Shown here piece after piece: positions 10,590-22,225 of a stretch of 64,000 nt of DNA (positions are counted from its first letter, which is position 1; each line of letters opens with the position of its first letter). The stretch lies in the NCBI GenBank assembly GCA_001632435.1, contig KV424044.1, positions 31,315-95,314 of the forward strand, given 5' to 3'. The notes under the pieces are model-generated. The model saw only the letters and a program-made list of their open reading frames with translations, did no database searches and was not told where the DNA came from. The position numbers were made by a program, and so were the translations under genes. The DNA is from Calocera cornea HHB12733. Taxonomy: Eukaryota; Basidiomycota; Dacrymycetes; Dacrymycetales; Dacrymycetaceae.

Positions 10590-13500
10590 ATGGCTTCGTC
10601 TCTCGCCCAACAACTCAAGCAGACGGCGTCGCTGAACGCTGCTCTCTTCAAAAATGCTGTTAACAGGATCAACAAGCGAGACTCGTACCTGTTCACCGCT
10701 CAAGAAGCTTCTCGGCACGACCCTGAGTCCATCCACGGCTTTGCGTACAATGCATTCTTACAACTGGAATCACTGGATCCAAAGTTCTCGGAATACGAAG
10801 ATGACCTGTTCTCCGAGGCTGTCAAGATGCAGGACCGGACACTCCTCAACCCGGCCGACAATGAAAAACTGAACGCAACCTTGGACTCTTTTCTTCGGTT
10901 GCTGTCGGGACATCTCTTCATCGAGGCCAGCAGCCGCGTTCTGGAATGGCTTGTTCGGCACTTCCGTATCACCGAGTTCAACCTTGATGGTGTCATGGCT
11001 TGTTTCTTGCCATATCACGACTCACCTCTGTTTGTTCGCATATTGTCGATCACGCACTTGAAGGAGAACCGACCCCCCGTCAACTGGGCATTCTTGGAAG
11101 CTTTCAAGAAGATTACTGAACCTATGCCGAGAGACTCTCTACTGGTCGCGATGGAGAAAGACCCGGCGTTGTTGCGATTCGTGGTCGACCTGCTGCCGAA
11201 GGCACTTGGTGAAGGCAGTGCACATCGTGCCCTCATCAACTTCTACACCGTTACGCTCCTCGCGTTCATCAAGAAGCAAAAGACATTGGACGAGACTATG
11301 TCTGCGATGCTCCTTCCCGCATTCTCTCAAATCTTGGATAGTGGTGATGTTGATGCCACTGTACGTATGATGCTCATGTATGGGATATCATGTTCTAACC
11401 ACAGCGACCAGCTTGGCGCCTACATGCTAGCAGTGTCACTTGCGAGGAAGACACGGCTGACGTCGAAAGCACTCAAAGTCCTTCTCACGACCTTGGCCAA
11501 ATCATATCGTCCCGACACCAGTGCTGCAAACCTGATTTCTGCTCTCGTTGCAATTTGCGCCTCACAAGACGAGCTCGACAGCGTCCAAAAGAAGACGATC
11601 AGCGCCCTTGCCGAAATTTCCGAGATTGACATCTGGCTGACAGAAGCTTCCACCATTGTCGGCTCAGAATTCTTCCTCCGCCCGGTTATCAGCACAATGG
11701 CGGGGCATCTCGATGACGCGAGATATGCAAGCATCTTGGCTGCGCTATTCAGGAGTAACACTCTTCCCGAGCTGTTGATAACGCATGGCTCCACTGTCAT
11801 CGTGCGCCAACTGGCTACCACGGCGAAGCAAGATGCACCAGAGCAATTCGATGCCCTCAAAGAATTAGGTGGCCTACTTCAACAGAAGCACCCAATTTCA
11901 TTCGCAGCTTCTGTCCAGTCCTTGAAAGACGCAGAGGATGCCCAGATAGTGCATCAGTTGGAAGGCGTCGTTGCCAAGCTTTCTGTAGCGGATGCTACCG
12001 GAGACGACGACGAAGCCTCTCTCATCTTGGGTTCTTACAGCGCAGATGCTTCCGTTCGAGCGTCTAGTGCTCAGCGTATTCTAGAGTCTTTCGCAAACAA
12101 AGAAGACTTGACTCCAGACGTTTTGGCTTCTCTATGCACGGCATTGTTGGCTCGCATCGCCGATACCGAGGTCGAGGTGCTTCAAGTCCTGTATGCCGAC
12201 CCCGAAAAGCTGCTTGATGCGGTAGCTCATGAAGATCTGTTTACCACCATCAAAGATACAGCTTCTGCAGAATTGCCGAGAAAGTCGCTGTTACTTCACC
12301 TCACATTTGTCTCGTCCGGCCTGATCAAGCAAGACTCCGAGCTGAGAGAACGCGCCCTATTCGACATCTTCTTACCCCATCTCTTGTTCATCAAGTCTCA
12401 CAACAAGACCGTGACAGCCGTCTGGGATCTGCTGTTGAGCAGTGACATGGCTCAGTCACCAATCCTGTCAGGCGTTTCGGAGCTTATCAAAAGCACAATA
12501 GTGACTGAAGATGGTGCTGAGGTCAAGCATGAACGGCTCGCCGAGCTCAATTCGCTTGTTGCCAAGAAGATAGCGGGTGAGTGCATACCGTTTCCAACCA
12601 GACCACACTTATCGAGCTACGCCGCCCAGATAACATTGTCACTTCTGATCAGTACAACCAACTGGTGCAATCTGTCGTCCAGAAATTACCATGTGGTATC
12701 AAAAGCGCTGAGCTGTTCTGCTGTCTCGTCATGAAGGCACTTTTGGCTCGAGTGTCCGGCGAACATCAAGTCGAGCTGGGTCACCAGCTCGTCTCTTTCC
12801 TTCAATCCTACCCAGATCATATGTTCATTGCAGGCGAAGATGTTACGGATGTAAGAACCTTCGTCGCTATTCATCAGGTTCAGTGGACTCACACGGCGTC
12901 AGAAACTTGATGAAGATATTTACGCTCGAAGCAAGGCGGTTCGGACAGTCAGGCAAATGCACTCCGCGCTGCTCTGCGCTGTTGCAGAAGTAGGCTGTCC
13001 CGCAAATGTCAGGCTTGATTTGCTATGCAATGTGGAACAGGTAAGCGGTCCTTGAAATGTGCATTCTGACGAGTGCTCATCGTATCACCCAGGTTACTGA
13101 ACGCGATATGCGCGGAGTGCGATATGCGGCGCTGTGCAGAGCGGTATACCGACTGCTTAGCAATCAGGGACTTGCCTCACCGGCGCGAACTCAATGCCTA
13201 AAATGCCTGTTTTCGTCGCTCCGCGATGACAGCTTGTTGCTGTTGGCGGGCATTTGGGCCGATGACTCTTCGTCTGCTGAGGTCCGAACAAGCGCCCTTT
13301 CCCACGGACGAGCAATACTGCAATCTCACAACAGTGGTGACCTTGTCGACTTCCAAGCTATCGTACCCTCTCTCCTTGTTGCACTCAGCGACGGCTCGCG
13401 CCTTGTTCGCTCGGCTGCAGTTAAAGCATGCAAGACTTTGGCAGAGATGTATTCTGCCGGTCGAAAGCCCAAGGCCGTGTTCGCGATCGATCATCTTTAC

Positions 13501-16500
13501 GGCGATGAGTCTTCGCAAGTTCAATACTTGGAACGAAACGACGCCAGTCAGTATATTCAGACTCTGTTGCAGCATGCGGACGAACTTGCCCTTGATGGAA
13601 GCACCCTTCGTGGCATTCATATGACTGCGCTAGTCCGGGAGAAGGGAGAAGGCAAGAAGACGACAGCATTCAAGGAGAAAGTTCTATACTTCCTGTCCTC
13701 TCATATTGTCGCCTGGCGGAGCGCCTACGGAAGGGCTGCTCTGCTTCTATCTCTTCTGGACGTCCACTCAGCTATCAAGCTGGAACTGCTTCTCCCCCTG
13801 TTGCGACAAACTGTGGCAGGCAGTCATGAGCAGCAGCAGGGACACGTGCCCACTGCGCGGCCGCTTTCTCCAAATGTCGCCGCCTACCTCGTGAAGATAT
13901 TCGATGATACGGCGGTTTCCTCACTGGATGACCCTGCGAATGACAGCTTCCACGTTCTTAAAACCTGCATAACTGTGCCGCTAGAAAATGGCAAGTCCGC
14001 AGTACGCTCAGTGTTCTGTTTTCTAACACATTCCTAGCCTTGGGACAAGCCGTGTATGGGGGTGTTCTCGATGTTCTGAGATCCGACGTGCCTCAAGGCC
14101 TGAACCGGGATCGATTGCTGGAGCTGTTCCAACTTTGTTTGGATACGGTGGCTTCTACAGAACAAGTGAGTTGTGAAGTGTGCGCGACGACCGATGGCTA
14201 ATTTTGGCGAAGGCGCATACTCTTCTCAAGCAGGCGATGTCCGATACGATGAATGACACCTCTGTTATTACAGACCTGATCAAAGCCGTTAGACCGGCGG
14301 ATGAGACATCTGAGCCTTCAGCCAAGCGTGCTAAAAAGGATGATTCGTGAGTTAGGAAGTGTAAGTGAAGGAAGCACTCTTTGATTTACTTATCTTCAGA
14401 TCGTCCGATGCCTCGTCTGTCAGTATCAGGCGGCTCTCCCTGCTTGTCGAGATCGTGTCGACAAAGACACTGCCCGGCGATATCGGTCTTATCTCTGTCT
14501 TGTTGGAGACATTGGGCTTGCTCAGCAATTCATCTGCCTTCTCCAATGTGGATGTGGACTACACCCAGCAGCTGATGCTGTTGGCCATCATGAATAACGC
14601 CTCCGCCTTGAACGTGCGTGTATCTGTTCCGCAGGGTGTTGATTTAGACTTATTGTCAAGGCAGATCGAGACACCGCGTTCTTCCAATGCCCTCAGAATT
14701 GACATCATCGTCGACCTGATTCGCTGTGAGCACATTTGTTCAGTTATTTCGGTCCACTCCACTGAGACGGCTTCTCCTTTAGCAACAGCCAATCCTCAGA
14801 CATCTCGTCAAGCGCTCTTGACCGTGGGTAGCCTAGCCAGGCTGTCGAACGAATCGGTTCTGCATAATATCATGCCCATATTCATGTTCATGGGCTCTAC
14901 CGTGTTCCAAAATGACGATGCTTACAGCTTCAGCGTAATCTCGAAGGCAAGTCATATTACTCGGTTACAGCTGTCCCGCTCACACGACTGTTCCTTGCAG
15001 ACCATTGACAGCATTGTGCCGGTTATGGCGAACTCATTGAGGCAGCAGGAGACCACGAAGTTTGATCTGTATCTGCGTGCGTGTATCTCCTGCTACATAA
15101 TGCTAGTCAATACTGACGGATTTCGACAGGCTCCCGCGATTTCCTTCGAGTGTTCACGGACGCCTCGACGCACATCCCACGTCATCGTCGGTCAAAGTTC
15201 TTCATTCATCTTGTGAATGTCTTGGGACCTCAGGAGTTCTTGGCGCCCCTCTGCATGTTGCTGGTCGATAACGTTGCGTTCCGTGTCGTAAAGCAGAAGG
15301 CTATCGACCTGCCTACCTCCTTCTCCATCCCACTGGCTTGCTTGCAGAAGCGGCCCATCTCAGAAAGACTCTCAGTGAGTCATGTGGCTAACAGTATTAG
15401 CCTGGATCTGACACTCCTCGTAGGTTCTCCTTGAGGTGCTGGAAGAATGTCAACGCCTCTGCAAGAGACTGGCAGACGCCAACCATGTTGAACCGTTGAC
15501 GTTCCTTGACATGTCCAAGTAAGTCATATCGTATCTCCGAGCTTCGGCGTCACAAGCTGAACGCGTTCTCCAGGTCATTCGACGCGCATGAGCGCGTGCC
15601 CAGACCTGAAGTGATCATCACCCGACAAATACAAGCCCTGTTGCTCTTCGTCAGTACATCGATCGAGTTGCTACGGGTACCTCAAGGCACAGAAGACACC
15701 GACCTAGATGGACCTATGCAGCGATTCGTTTCGCAGCTCTTGGAGCTCACCGTGGATACGACCGAGGGGAAGCGCGACAAGGCCATCTCGACCGCGGCGT
15801 TTGCGGCGTTGGACAAGGCGATGAATGTCGTGTCTGTGCCCACTTTCGCACATGCTGTTCTGAGCATGCTGGCCACAGAGGACCAAGTGGTAAGCTTGTC
15901 CTCCTCTACCTAGGAACGGGGTATTGAATTGTGATAACAGCTACAGTCTGCCGCCCTCTTGCTTCTCGGACGACTCAACAGCGTGACCGCCCGGGCGCGC
16001 AGGAGTATTGCCCCGACAATGGGCAGCATCACCGCTCGTGTGGTCATCCTCGTCAAGCAGGCCGAGAAAGATGCCGCTTCCGTACAGGCCTTGCAAGCGC
16101 TGGAGCTCATAGCTCGCACCGCCATGGCGGGCGAAGATAATGCGCTGGCTCAGGCGATGGGGCCTGTCATCCAGTTTGCGGGCGAGAAGCCTGGGCAGCA
16201 GCAGCTTCTGGTCCTGAACATCCTCGATATCGTCTTGTGAGCTACTCCGTCAGTCCAATTTAATGCGCATATACTGACGTCCTGCGCAGGGGCAAACTCG
16301 GAACGCTCCTCATTCCAAACCTGTTGGCGACGATCGAGCTCTGCGGGTCGATCATCTCCACGTCCAACGACGCAGACCTGCGGACCAAAGCGTTCGGTGT
16401 CCTGTCCGGGGTTCTCAAAGCGCTGCCCAACTTCATCGGCTCCTACCTCACACGGATTTTGGACATCGCACTCGATGTGTCGCGTATACTTCCGGACGAC

Positions 16501-17600
16501 GTCGAGGCTGCGCGGCAGGGCGTCCTGCGCTCCACGGCGAAGCACATCAGTGGCAAGACGGTCCTCCCCGCGCTGGAGAAGGCGTGGCGGCAGCGCGAGA
16601 CGGGCAGGGCGCCGTCGCTCAAGTTCCTCTCGCTGTACCTCGACCTACTCCAGCGCTCCCTCCGCGCAGCCGAGCGGGCCGAAGTGGTATCCGAGCTCCG
16701 CACGCTGTTCAAGCTCTTCCTGGACATCTTCGACGTCCGTGCGACGTATTTCGGCGCCGAGGCGTCCTCGGAGTTCGCGGCCACGGAGAGCACGGCGATC
16801 GGGGCGTTCCTGCAGGTTGTGTCCAAGCTCAACGAGAGCGCGTTCAAGCCCCTGTTCCGGAGGCTTTACGATTGGCACTTGGAGGGTGCCAACGTCGCGA
16901 GGGGTGTCACGTTCTACCGCCTGCTCGGCGCGCTGCTGGACCAGCTCAAGGCGATCATCACGCCTTATATGGCAATCCTGTTCGACCGTACGATTGAGCT
17001 GCTCAGGGAGTACGTGAATGCCAAGGCGGACAGTGGAGAGCTGTGGACCGAAGTCCTCGACGTGCTCAGGAAGTCGTTCGAGTACGATGAAGGAGGTTCG
17101 CAACTTTTATGACGTGTCGATGTGTGCATACTGACAACGTACCAGCATTCTGGCGGGACAACACGAGGATGAGGATGATGACGCCTCTGGTGGACCAGAT
17201 TGATGTCTGCCCGCGCATTGTGGCGTCCTCCGACGCCCCGATCAAGCCCGCCGATGCGCTCTCGTCCTGCCTGTCCAGCTTGTCCAAGGCCTCGAGCGAC
17301 GACGGGGCCAAGGCGCTCAACCTGGCCATCTGGATGAAGGCGCGCTCGGACAGCGTCGAGACCAAGCTGTGTATGCTCGCGTGCGCACAGGGCGTGTGGA
17401 AGCGCGACGGGGAGCGGCTGGCGGGCGCGGGGTACGCCGCGGAGACCGTGGCGTTCTTGGTGGAGTGCTTGGAGGACGAGAGCGAGGCGGTGGAGAACGA
17501 GGGGCGGGCGTTCCAGCGGCTGCTCACCAAGCTCGTGGGGCCGCTCGACGCGCTGATCGACTACTGTACCGGCACGAGTACTTGCTTTTGTAACGTGTAA
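10590..17600 (+). CDS. UTP10: U3 snoRNA-associated protein 10 (HEATR1 family)
   Basis: Very large HEAT-repeat subunit of the t-UTP part of the small-subunit processome, needed for pre-18S rRNA processing and rDNA transcription in the nucleolus. The ATG at 10590 gives the family N-terminus MASSLAQQLKQTASLNAALF, followed by ESIHGFAYNAFLQLESLDP. A chain of exons continues with helical repeats up to the family C-terminal region (SGELWTEVLDVLRKSFEYDE joined across an intron to AFWRDNTRM, then TKLCMLACAQGVW and VAFLVECLEDESEAV). More than ten introns interrupt the second half, which is split into many short exons; several junctions between 12570 and 16300 are inferred. The protein should be about 2,000 residues. 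The final 12 codons and TAA (17598-17600) lie inside an inverted-repeat element, so the native C-terminus has been replaced. Confidence 0.85.
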
Positions 17601-18022
17601 CACAGCGATTGTTTGGAAGTAAAAGTAGAAATTGTAACAGGTAACGGAGTGGTGCAAGTAAGTGATCTGGCTAGGGTTCCTCTGCTGCAGCATGTACGAA
17701 GTCCAGACCTCCACTCTCCGCCTCTGTTGCCGCGCTTCTTCCCCTCTCCTGTAGGCCTCCCTTTCTTCTCTGTCCTCAGCAGCCTGCTCATTTGCTTGCT
17801 TTTGATATTCTTCAGGTGATATTTTGTTAAAATATGATAACATCGAGCAAGAAACCATCCAGCCCAAGGCCTCCCCCCCCTTGGGCTGGATGGCAGACGA
17901 CGACGACGAGCGCGACAACTGCATCTCGTAATATGTAACAGGCGCGCGCGCGCATCGTAATTTGCCTCCGCCCCGGACCCTAATCCGGAGACAAATCGCA
18001 AGTACTCGTGCCGGTACAGTAG
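17561..18022. mobile_element. Small element bounded by perfect 25-bp inverted repeats
   Basis: The 25 bases at 17561-17585 (starting CTACTGTACCGGCACGAGTA) recur as an exact reverse complement at 17998-18022, framing 462 bp. This is the structure of a non-autonomous DNA transposon (MITE-like). Inside are a second, 15-bp inverted repeat with a C-rich loop, a (GC)n tract at about 17942-17953 and, on the minus strand, a frame open across the element with a helical, charged stretch (ISPEEYQKQANEQAAEDREE, then REAYRRGEEARQQRRRVEVW) that may be a relic of a captured or transposase-related exon. Flanks read GATCGA on the left and ACCGCA on the right, so no target-site duplication is apparent. It overlaps the end of UTP10. 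The superfamily cannot be assigned by eye. Confidence 0.6.
17855..17893. repeat. 15-bp perfect inverted repeat with C-rich loop
   Basis: Arms CCATCCAGCCCAAGG (17855-17869) and CCTTGGGCTGGATGG (17879-17893) pair perfectly around a 9-base C-rich spacer. The hairpin lies inside the 462-bp inverted-repeat element. Confidence 0.85.
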
Positions 18023-18287
18023 ACCGCATTTGGACAAGCTAGCTAGTTGCCCAGAATGGCGAATCATCCCCCCCCCCGTGTGCGTTCTCGGGGCGGTGCT
18101 GTGAGACATCGGGGGTTTTAACCTCGCCAGAACCCCCGCAAAAGCATAGGATCCGCAGCGAGCACGATGGCAGAGGGTGGCAGGCAGGGCCCGGCGCTGG
18201 GGGAAGCGGCATGAGCGCCATGCATGTGATAGATTACTGGTCAGGAGAAGCGAGCGAAGCGCGGTTGGGGATGGGGGTGGGTTTTAA

Positions 18288-18318
18288 GGTTAGGGTTGGG
18301 GACGCCTTAGGGTTAGGG
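18288..18318 (+). repeat. Interstitial telomere-like TTAGGG tract
   Basis: Three TTAGGG units (18290-18295, 18307-18312, 18313-18318) plus a degenerate TTGGGG sit in about 30 bases. TTAGGG is the usual telomere unit of filamentous fungi. The surrounding gap from 18023 to about 18850 holds no gene I can support. It contains a 10-base C tract near 18067. Confidence 0.7.
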
Positions 18319-19256
18319 TGATAAATATCATATAAAATAAATACAGGTAGTGAGGCACCCTTTTAGCTTCCCGGAAACTTACTGTATTCGGTCAGGATGC
18401 AGGCTGTTTGCCTCCGACGCGCGCCTCGCTACACGCACGTAGTAGTACTGCCTACGCGGAATCTGACCTATACTCGCGTTGGAAGTCGCTTCCCTGTGCA
18501 TACCGTGAGTCGTGACGGGAGGACAGAGTAACGGTGACGGGGGGGTGACGCACAACACCCACCGCCCACTGCCTGACCCGGGGGAGTCTGTTGGGCTCGG
18601 GCCCGGGCTCGCTCGCCGCGCAACTGGTCGCCATGGCGGGGGTGATGGGCTGCCGACGCGCCCTCTGTCCTCCGCCACTCGCCACGCCGCCTCCCGCGCG
18701 CCCGTTCAAGCAAGCTCGAGGCCGGTGTCGCGCTAGTCTTCGCGCACCTTCCCGCCCGGGACGGTGCTGGTGCGATTGGGCTCGCCGGCTGATCGGCGCC
18801 TTCTCCCCCTGGCTCGAGGAGGGATGACTTGATCTGCTTGTCGTCCGATCGCCCTCCCGCTCGCTCGGGCGCGCTTTGCTTTGCTTTGCTGATCTCCCTC
18901 GTTGCCACCCGCGCCCACCCGTCCGTCCCCGCCACGGAGGGCCTCCTCGCCTCCCTCCCCTCGTGCGCGACCTCCTATCCCGCGCACCCGTGTGCTTCTC
19001 GAGGCGATCCTCCCCTTCCCCTCTGTGCCGCCCACCGCCCACCGCCCACCGCCCCGCCGCCGGCTCCCCTATCGCGCCGCTTGCTGCTACCGGAGAACAC
19101 CCTCCCCGGCGATCGACCCCCCCGGGGTGCACCTGCCCGACTCGGCATCTTTACGTGGCCGCCGAAGACGTCTTAAACTCCCCCAACACGCGCCGCTCCC
19201 CCCCACGCTTCTCACCCACCCGCCATCATCATCTCCCCCTTCCCGTCCCTGCCACC

Positions 19257-19286
19257 CACACCACCACCACCACCACCACCACCACC
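19257..19286 (+). repeat. (CAC)n microsatellite in pyrimidine-rich leader
   Basis: About ten CAC/ACC units are followed by CTC repeats just upstream of the RanBP2-finger gene. The whole stretch 18850-19340 is strongly C/T-rich and is probably its promoter and 5' UTR. Confidence 0.8.
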
Positions 19287-19342
19287 TCCTCCTCCTTCTC
19301 CAACAGCAACGACCGGCGACCCCGCGACCCAGGCAGACAACA

Positions 19343-22225
19343 ATGAACCCCCCGCTCGCACTGCCCGTCTCCCCCTCCCAGTCACAGGCAAAGATCGACG
19401 AGGTCCTCAACCGCCTCCACAGGCTCGCCCTCGAGTCTGGCACACAGCAGCAGCACCAGATGTCGCCACATATGTACGGCGCGCAGATGGGCATGGCCCA
19501 GATGCAGATGGGGGTTGGCATGGGCATGCAGCAGTACGGCCAGCAGTATGCGCAGCAGCAGGCGCAGGCACAGATGCTGCAGCAACAGCAGCAGCAGGCG
19601 CATGCCCAGCAGTACGCGCAGCGCGACACCGACAGCCTCTCCTCGCACTCCTCCCTCTCGCACTCCCACTCCCACACCTTCTCCTCCACCACCAACGCCA
19701 CCACTTCCTCCTCCGCATCCTCCTCACCAGGCGCGGCGCCCACCCAGTCCCAGTCACACTCTCAGTCTCAGTCTCAGTCTCAGTCTCAGGCGTACACTCA
19801 CTCCCCGCCTTCGCATCTCCAGCAGCCGTACCAGCTTCCCCAGCCTCAACAGCAGCAGCAGCAACAGCAACCGCAATTCACGCCCTTCACCCCCTCGTTC
19901 CTCCCCCCGCAGCATCAACCCCAGCAGCAGCAACAAAACCCAAACCTAGCCAACGTCGCCTCCCTCTACCGGCTCGGCGTGCCCTCCCGCCTGCAGCTGC
20001 AGAGCAGCGGGCAGTACCCCGGCCAGGGTCAGGGCCAGGGGTCGGGGCAGGGGCCGATGACCCCTCCGCTGAGTGCGGGCGCGGCGAGCTTGGATATGGG
20101 GATGCAGTCGCCGCCAGTGGGCGGGATGGGCATGGGCGGGATGAGCATGAGCATGGGCGGCAGCGGGGCCATGGGGATGGGCCTGGCCAGCCCGACGGGT
20201 CCGCCCGGGAAGGCGTACTCGTACAGACCGGGGGACTGGATATGTGTCTCCCCCGCGTGTAGCTATCCGAACTTTGGGTGCGTCGCCCTTTCCCTTGGGC
20301 ACTTCATGTGCTGCTTCTTCTCATCCCCTCTCATCTCATCTAATGCCGGTGCTGATCGTTGCTGTTTTGTGACGCCGTGCGTTGTTAGGAGGAACGAGTA
20401 CTGCAACGCGTGCCGCTGCCCGCGCCCCACCTCCGGAACAGGTATGGGGGGTATGCCGCGTGCGACGCCCGCCCCTGCGCCCCAGCTGGGAGGAGCGGGG
20501 TCGTTCTACGCGAGCCCGGAGATGGCCCAGGCGGGAGGGCCCAGGTTCGGGCAGGCCCAGGCGCCGAGGCTGCAAGGGCTCGGCGTGGGCGGGGGCGGGG
20601 GCGTGTATGGCTCGCCCGGTGCTGGGGGTGCGGGGGCTGTAGGGCTCGGTGTGGGCGTGCAAGGAGGAGGGCAGATAGGGTTGCCCGGTCTCGCAGCAGG
20701 TGCGGGCGCGAGCCTCCAGAGCCCTGGAGGAGTGCCGGGCCTGGTTATGCCCGGTGCCAGTGCCGGTGTAGGCGTAGGAGGAACCGGAACGGAGAGCGCA
20801 AGGAGCGCCATGATTGTCACCCCCTCCGGGCGGGCGTTCGCGAGCGCCGGGTCGAGGAAGAACGTCTCTGGCGACGACGGGAACCCGGTGGTCCTGTTTT
20901 GGCCTGACAAGTGCGTTCCCCTTCCTCCCTCTTCCTCCTTTTGCTCCTGCTCCCACTCCTCGTCCACCTCCCCGCCCTTCTTCCCTCCCTCCTCTTGTTG
21001 AAGTTTGGAGAACGGTGTACTGATATGTTGTGCAGTGAGCCGATCCCCGATCCCGGCCAGGTTCGGCCGAACATGCTAGGGCTGTCCCAGCCGCCGATCC
21101 TGAACACCGGAAACAAGGGCCCGATCGAGCACCAGCCGGGCGACTGGTACTGCCAGAAGTGCGAGCATCTTGTGCGTCCCCTCTGCTGCCGTACTGCCGC
21201 AATGACGTGTTTTACTGACGCAATTTCGGTTTGGTTCGGTTCGGCGTGGGTAGAACTGGCGCCGCCGCAAGGTCTGCCAGAACTGCTACCGCTTCGCGGA
21301 GGGCAACGAGGACGACACGACGCTCGCGCGCCAGGCAGAGTGCATCTCCGTACTCATCGCCCAGCTCGTGGCGGCCAAGAAGGCGCAGGAGGCCGGCGTG
21401 ATGCTCAATCTGGGGAACATGATGGGCGTGCCTAGCCCCGGCGCGGGCTCGGTGTCGGACGGGCAGATCACCCCCGGCGTGAAGGGCCAGGAGGGGATGA
21501 TGTTCGCCCCGCCGCCGGCTCAGGTGCAGGTGTACGACCGCCAGCCCGCGCAGCGCGCCATGCCGCTGCAGATGTCCGCCAGCTCGCTCTACACCCCTCC
21601 CGCGCTCGCCGCCGCACAGGCGTACGAGCCCTCCTACGGCTCCTCCGCCTCGCCCATGCTCCCCTCCGTCCTGCAGAGCAAGGCGCTCGCCTCGCTCCCC
21701 TCCCTCACCGCTGGCCCGATCTCCCCAAACCCGCTGCGCATCAACTCCAACCCCAACCCCAGCCCCAACCAGCAAGGTCACAACGGCCCCGCCTCCCCGC
21801 TCGCGCCGATCAATACCTCCCCCACCGCCCTCCGCGCCGCCGTAGCAAGGCGCGTCAGCCCGCCTGCGACGCCGCTCGACCCGCCCAAGTCGGCCCGCAC
21901 CAACATCTGGGGCCCGGCATCGGGTGGCGCAGCGTCCGCATCGCCCCCCAGCAGGTGGCCGGACTTTGCGGGAGGAAAGAGGCTCACCCCGCCCCAAGGG
22001 CCCGGCACGCCCAGCCCGAGGGGCAGCGTCGCTGAGAGCGGGAGCGCGGAGAGCGCAAGAGGCAGCTTCTCCGAGGGCTCAGCCAGCCTCGGCGGGATGG
22101 CCTTCACCCCCTGCTCTGCGCCGGGCGCCAGCGCTGGCCCGGTCGGCGGGCCGAGTGCTACGACCTCGAGCGTGCCAGCATCCAAAAGCACCCACCCGCG
22201 GCTCGCGGGTCTGCACAGAGCATGA
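19343..22225 (+). CDS. Gln-rich protein with two RanBP2-type zinc fingers
   Basis: Probable cytoplasmic or nuclear RNA-binding protein. The ATG at 19343 starts MNPPLALPVSPSQSQAKIDE. A long low-complexity N-terminus is rich in Gln, Met, Ser, Gly and Pro (poly-Gln runs, a Gln-Ser repeat at about 19744-19790). Two zinc fingers follow the RanBP2 pattern W-x-C-x(2,4)-C-x3-N-x6-C-x2-C: PGDWICVSPACSYPNFGR joined across an intron (20279-20388) to NEYCNACRCP, and PGDWYCQKCEHL joined across an intron (about 21172-21253) to NWRRRKVCQNCYRF. A third intron splits FWPDN from EPIPDPGQ. About 260 residues of Gly/Ala-rich linker separate the fingers. The C-terminus is Ser/Pro-rich and ends at TGA 22223-22225. 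RanBP2 fingers often bind single-stranded RNA. The closest characterised fungal family is Nrp1-like, but I see no RRM here. Confidence 0.75.

Noticed and set aside
16397..17017. Arg/Ser-rich plus-strand frame resembling an SR tail
   Set aside because: It overlaps a UTP10 exon in another frame; the UTP10 frame is the conserved one.
18452..19132. Minus-strand 226-codon Arg/Gly-rich frame
   Set aside because: It overlaps the C/T-rich leader of the zinc-finger gene; composition follows the pyrimidine bias and there are no motifs.
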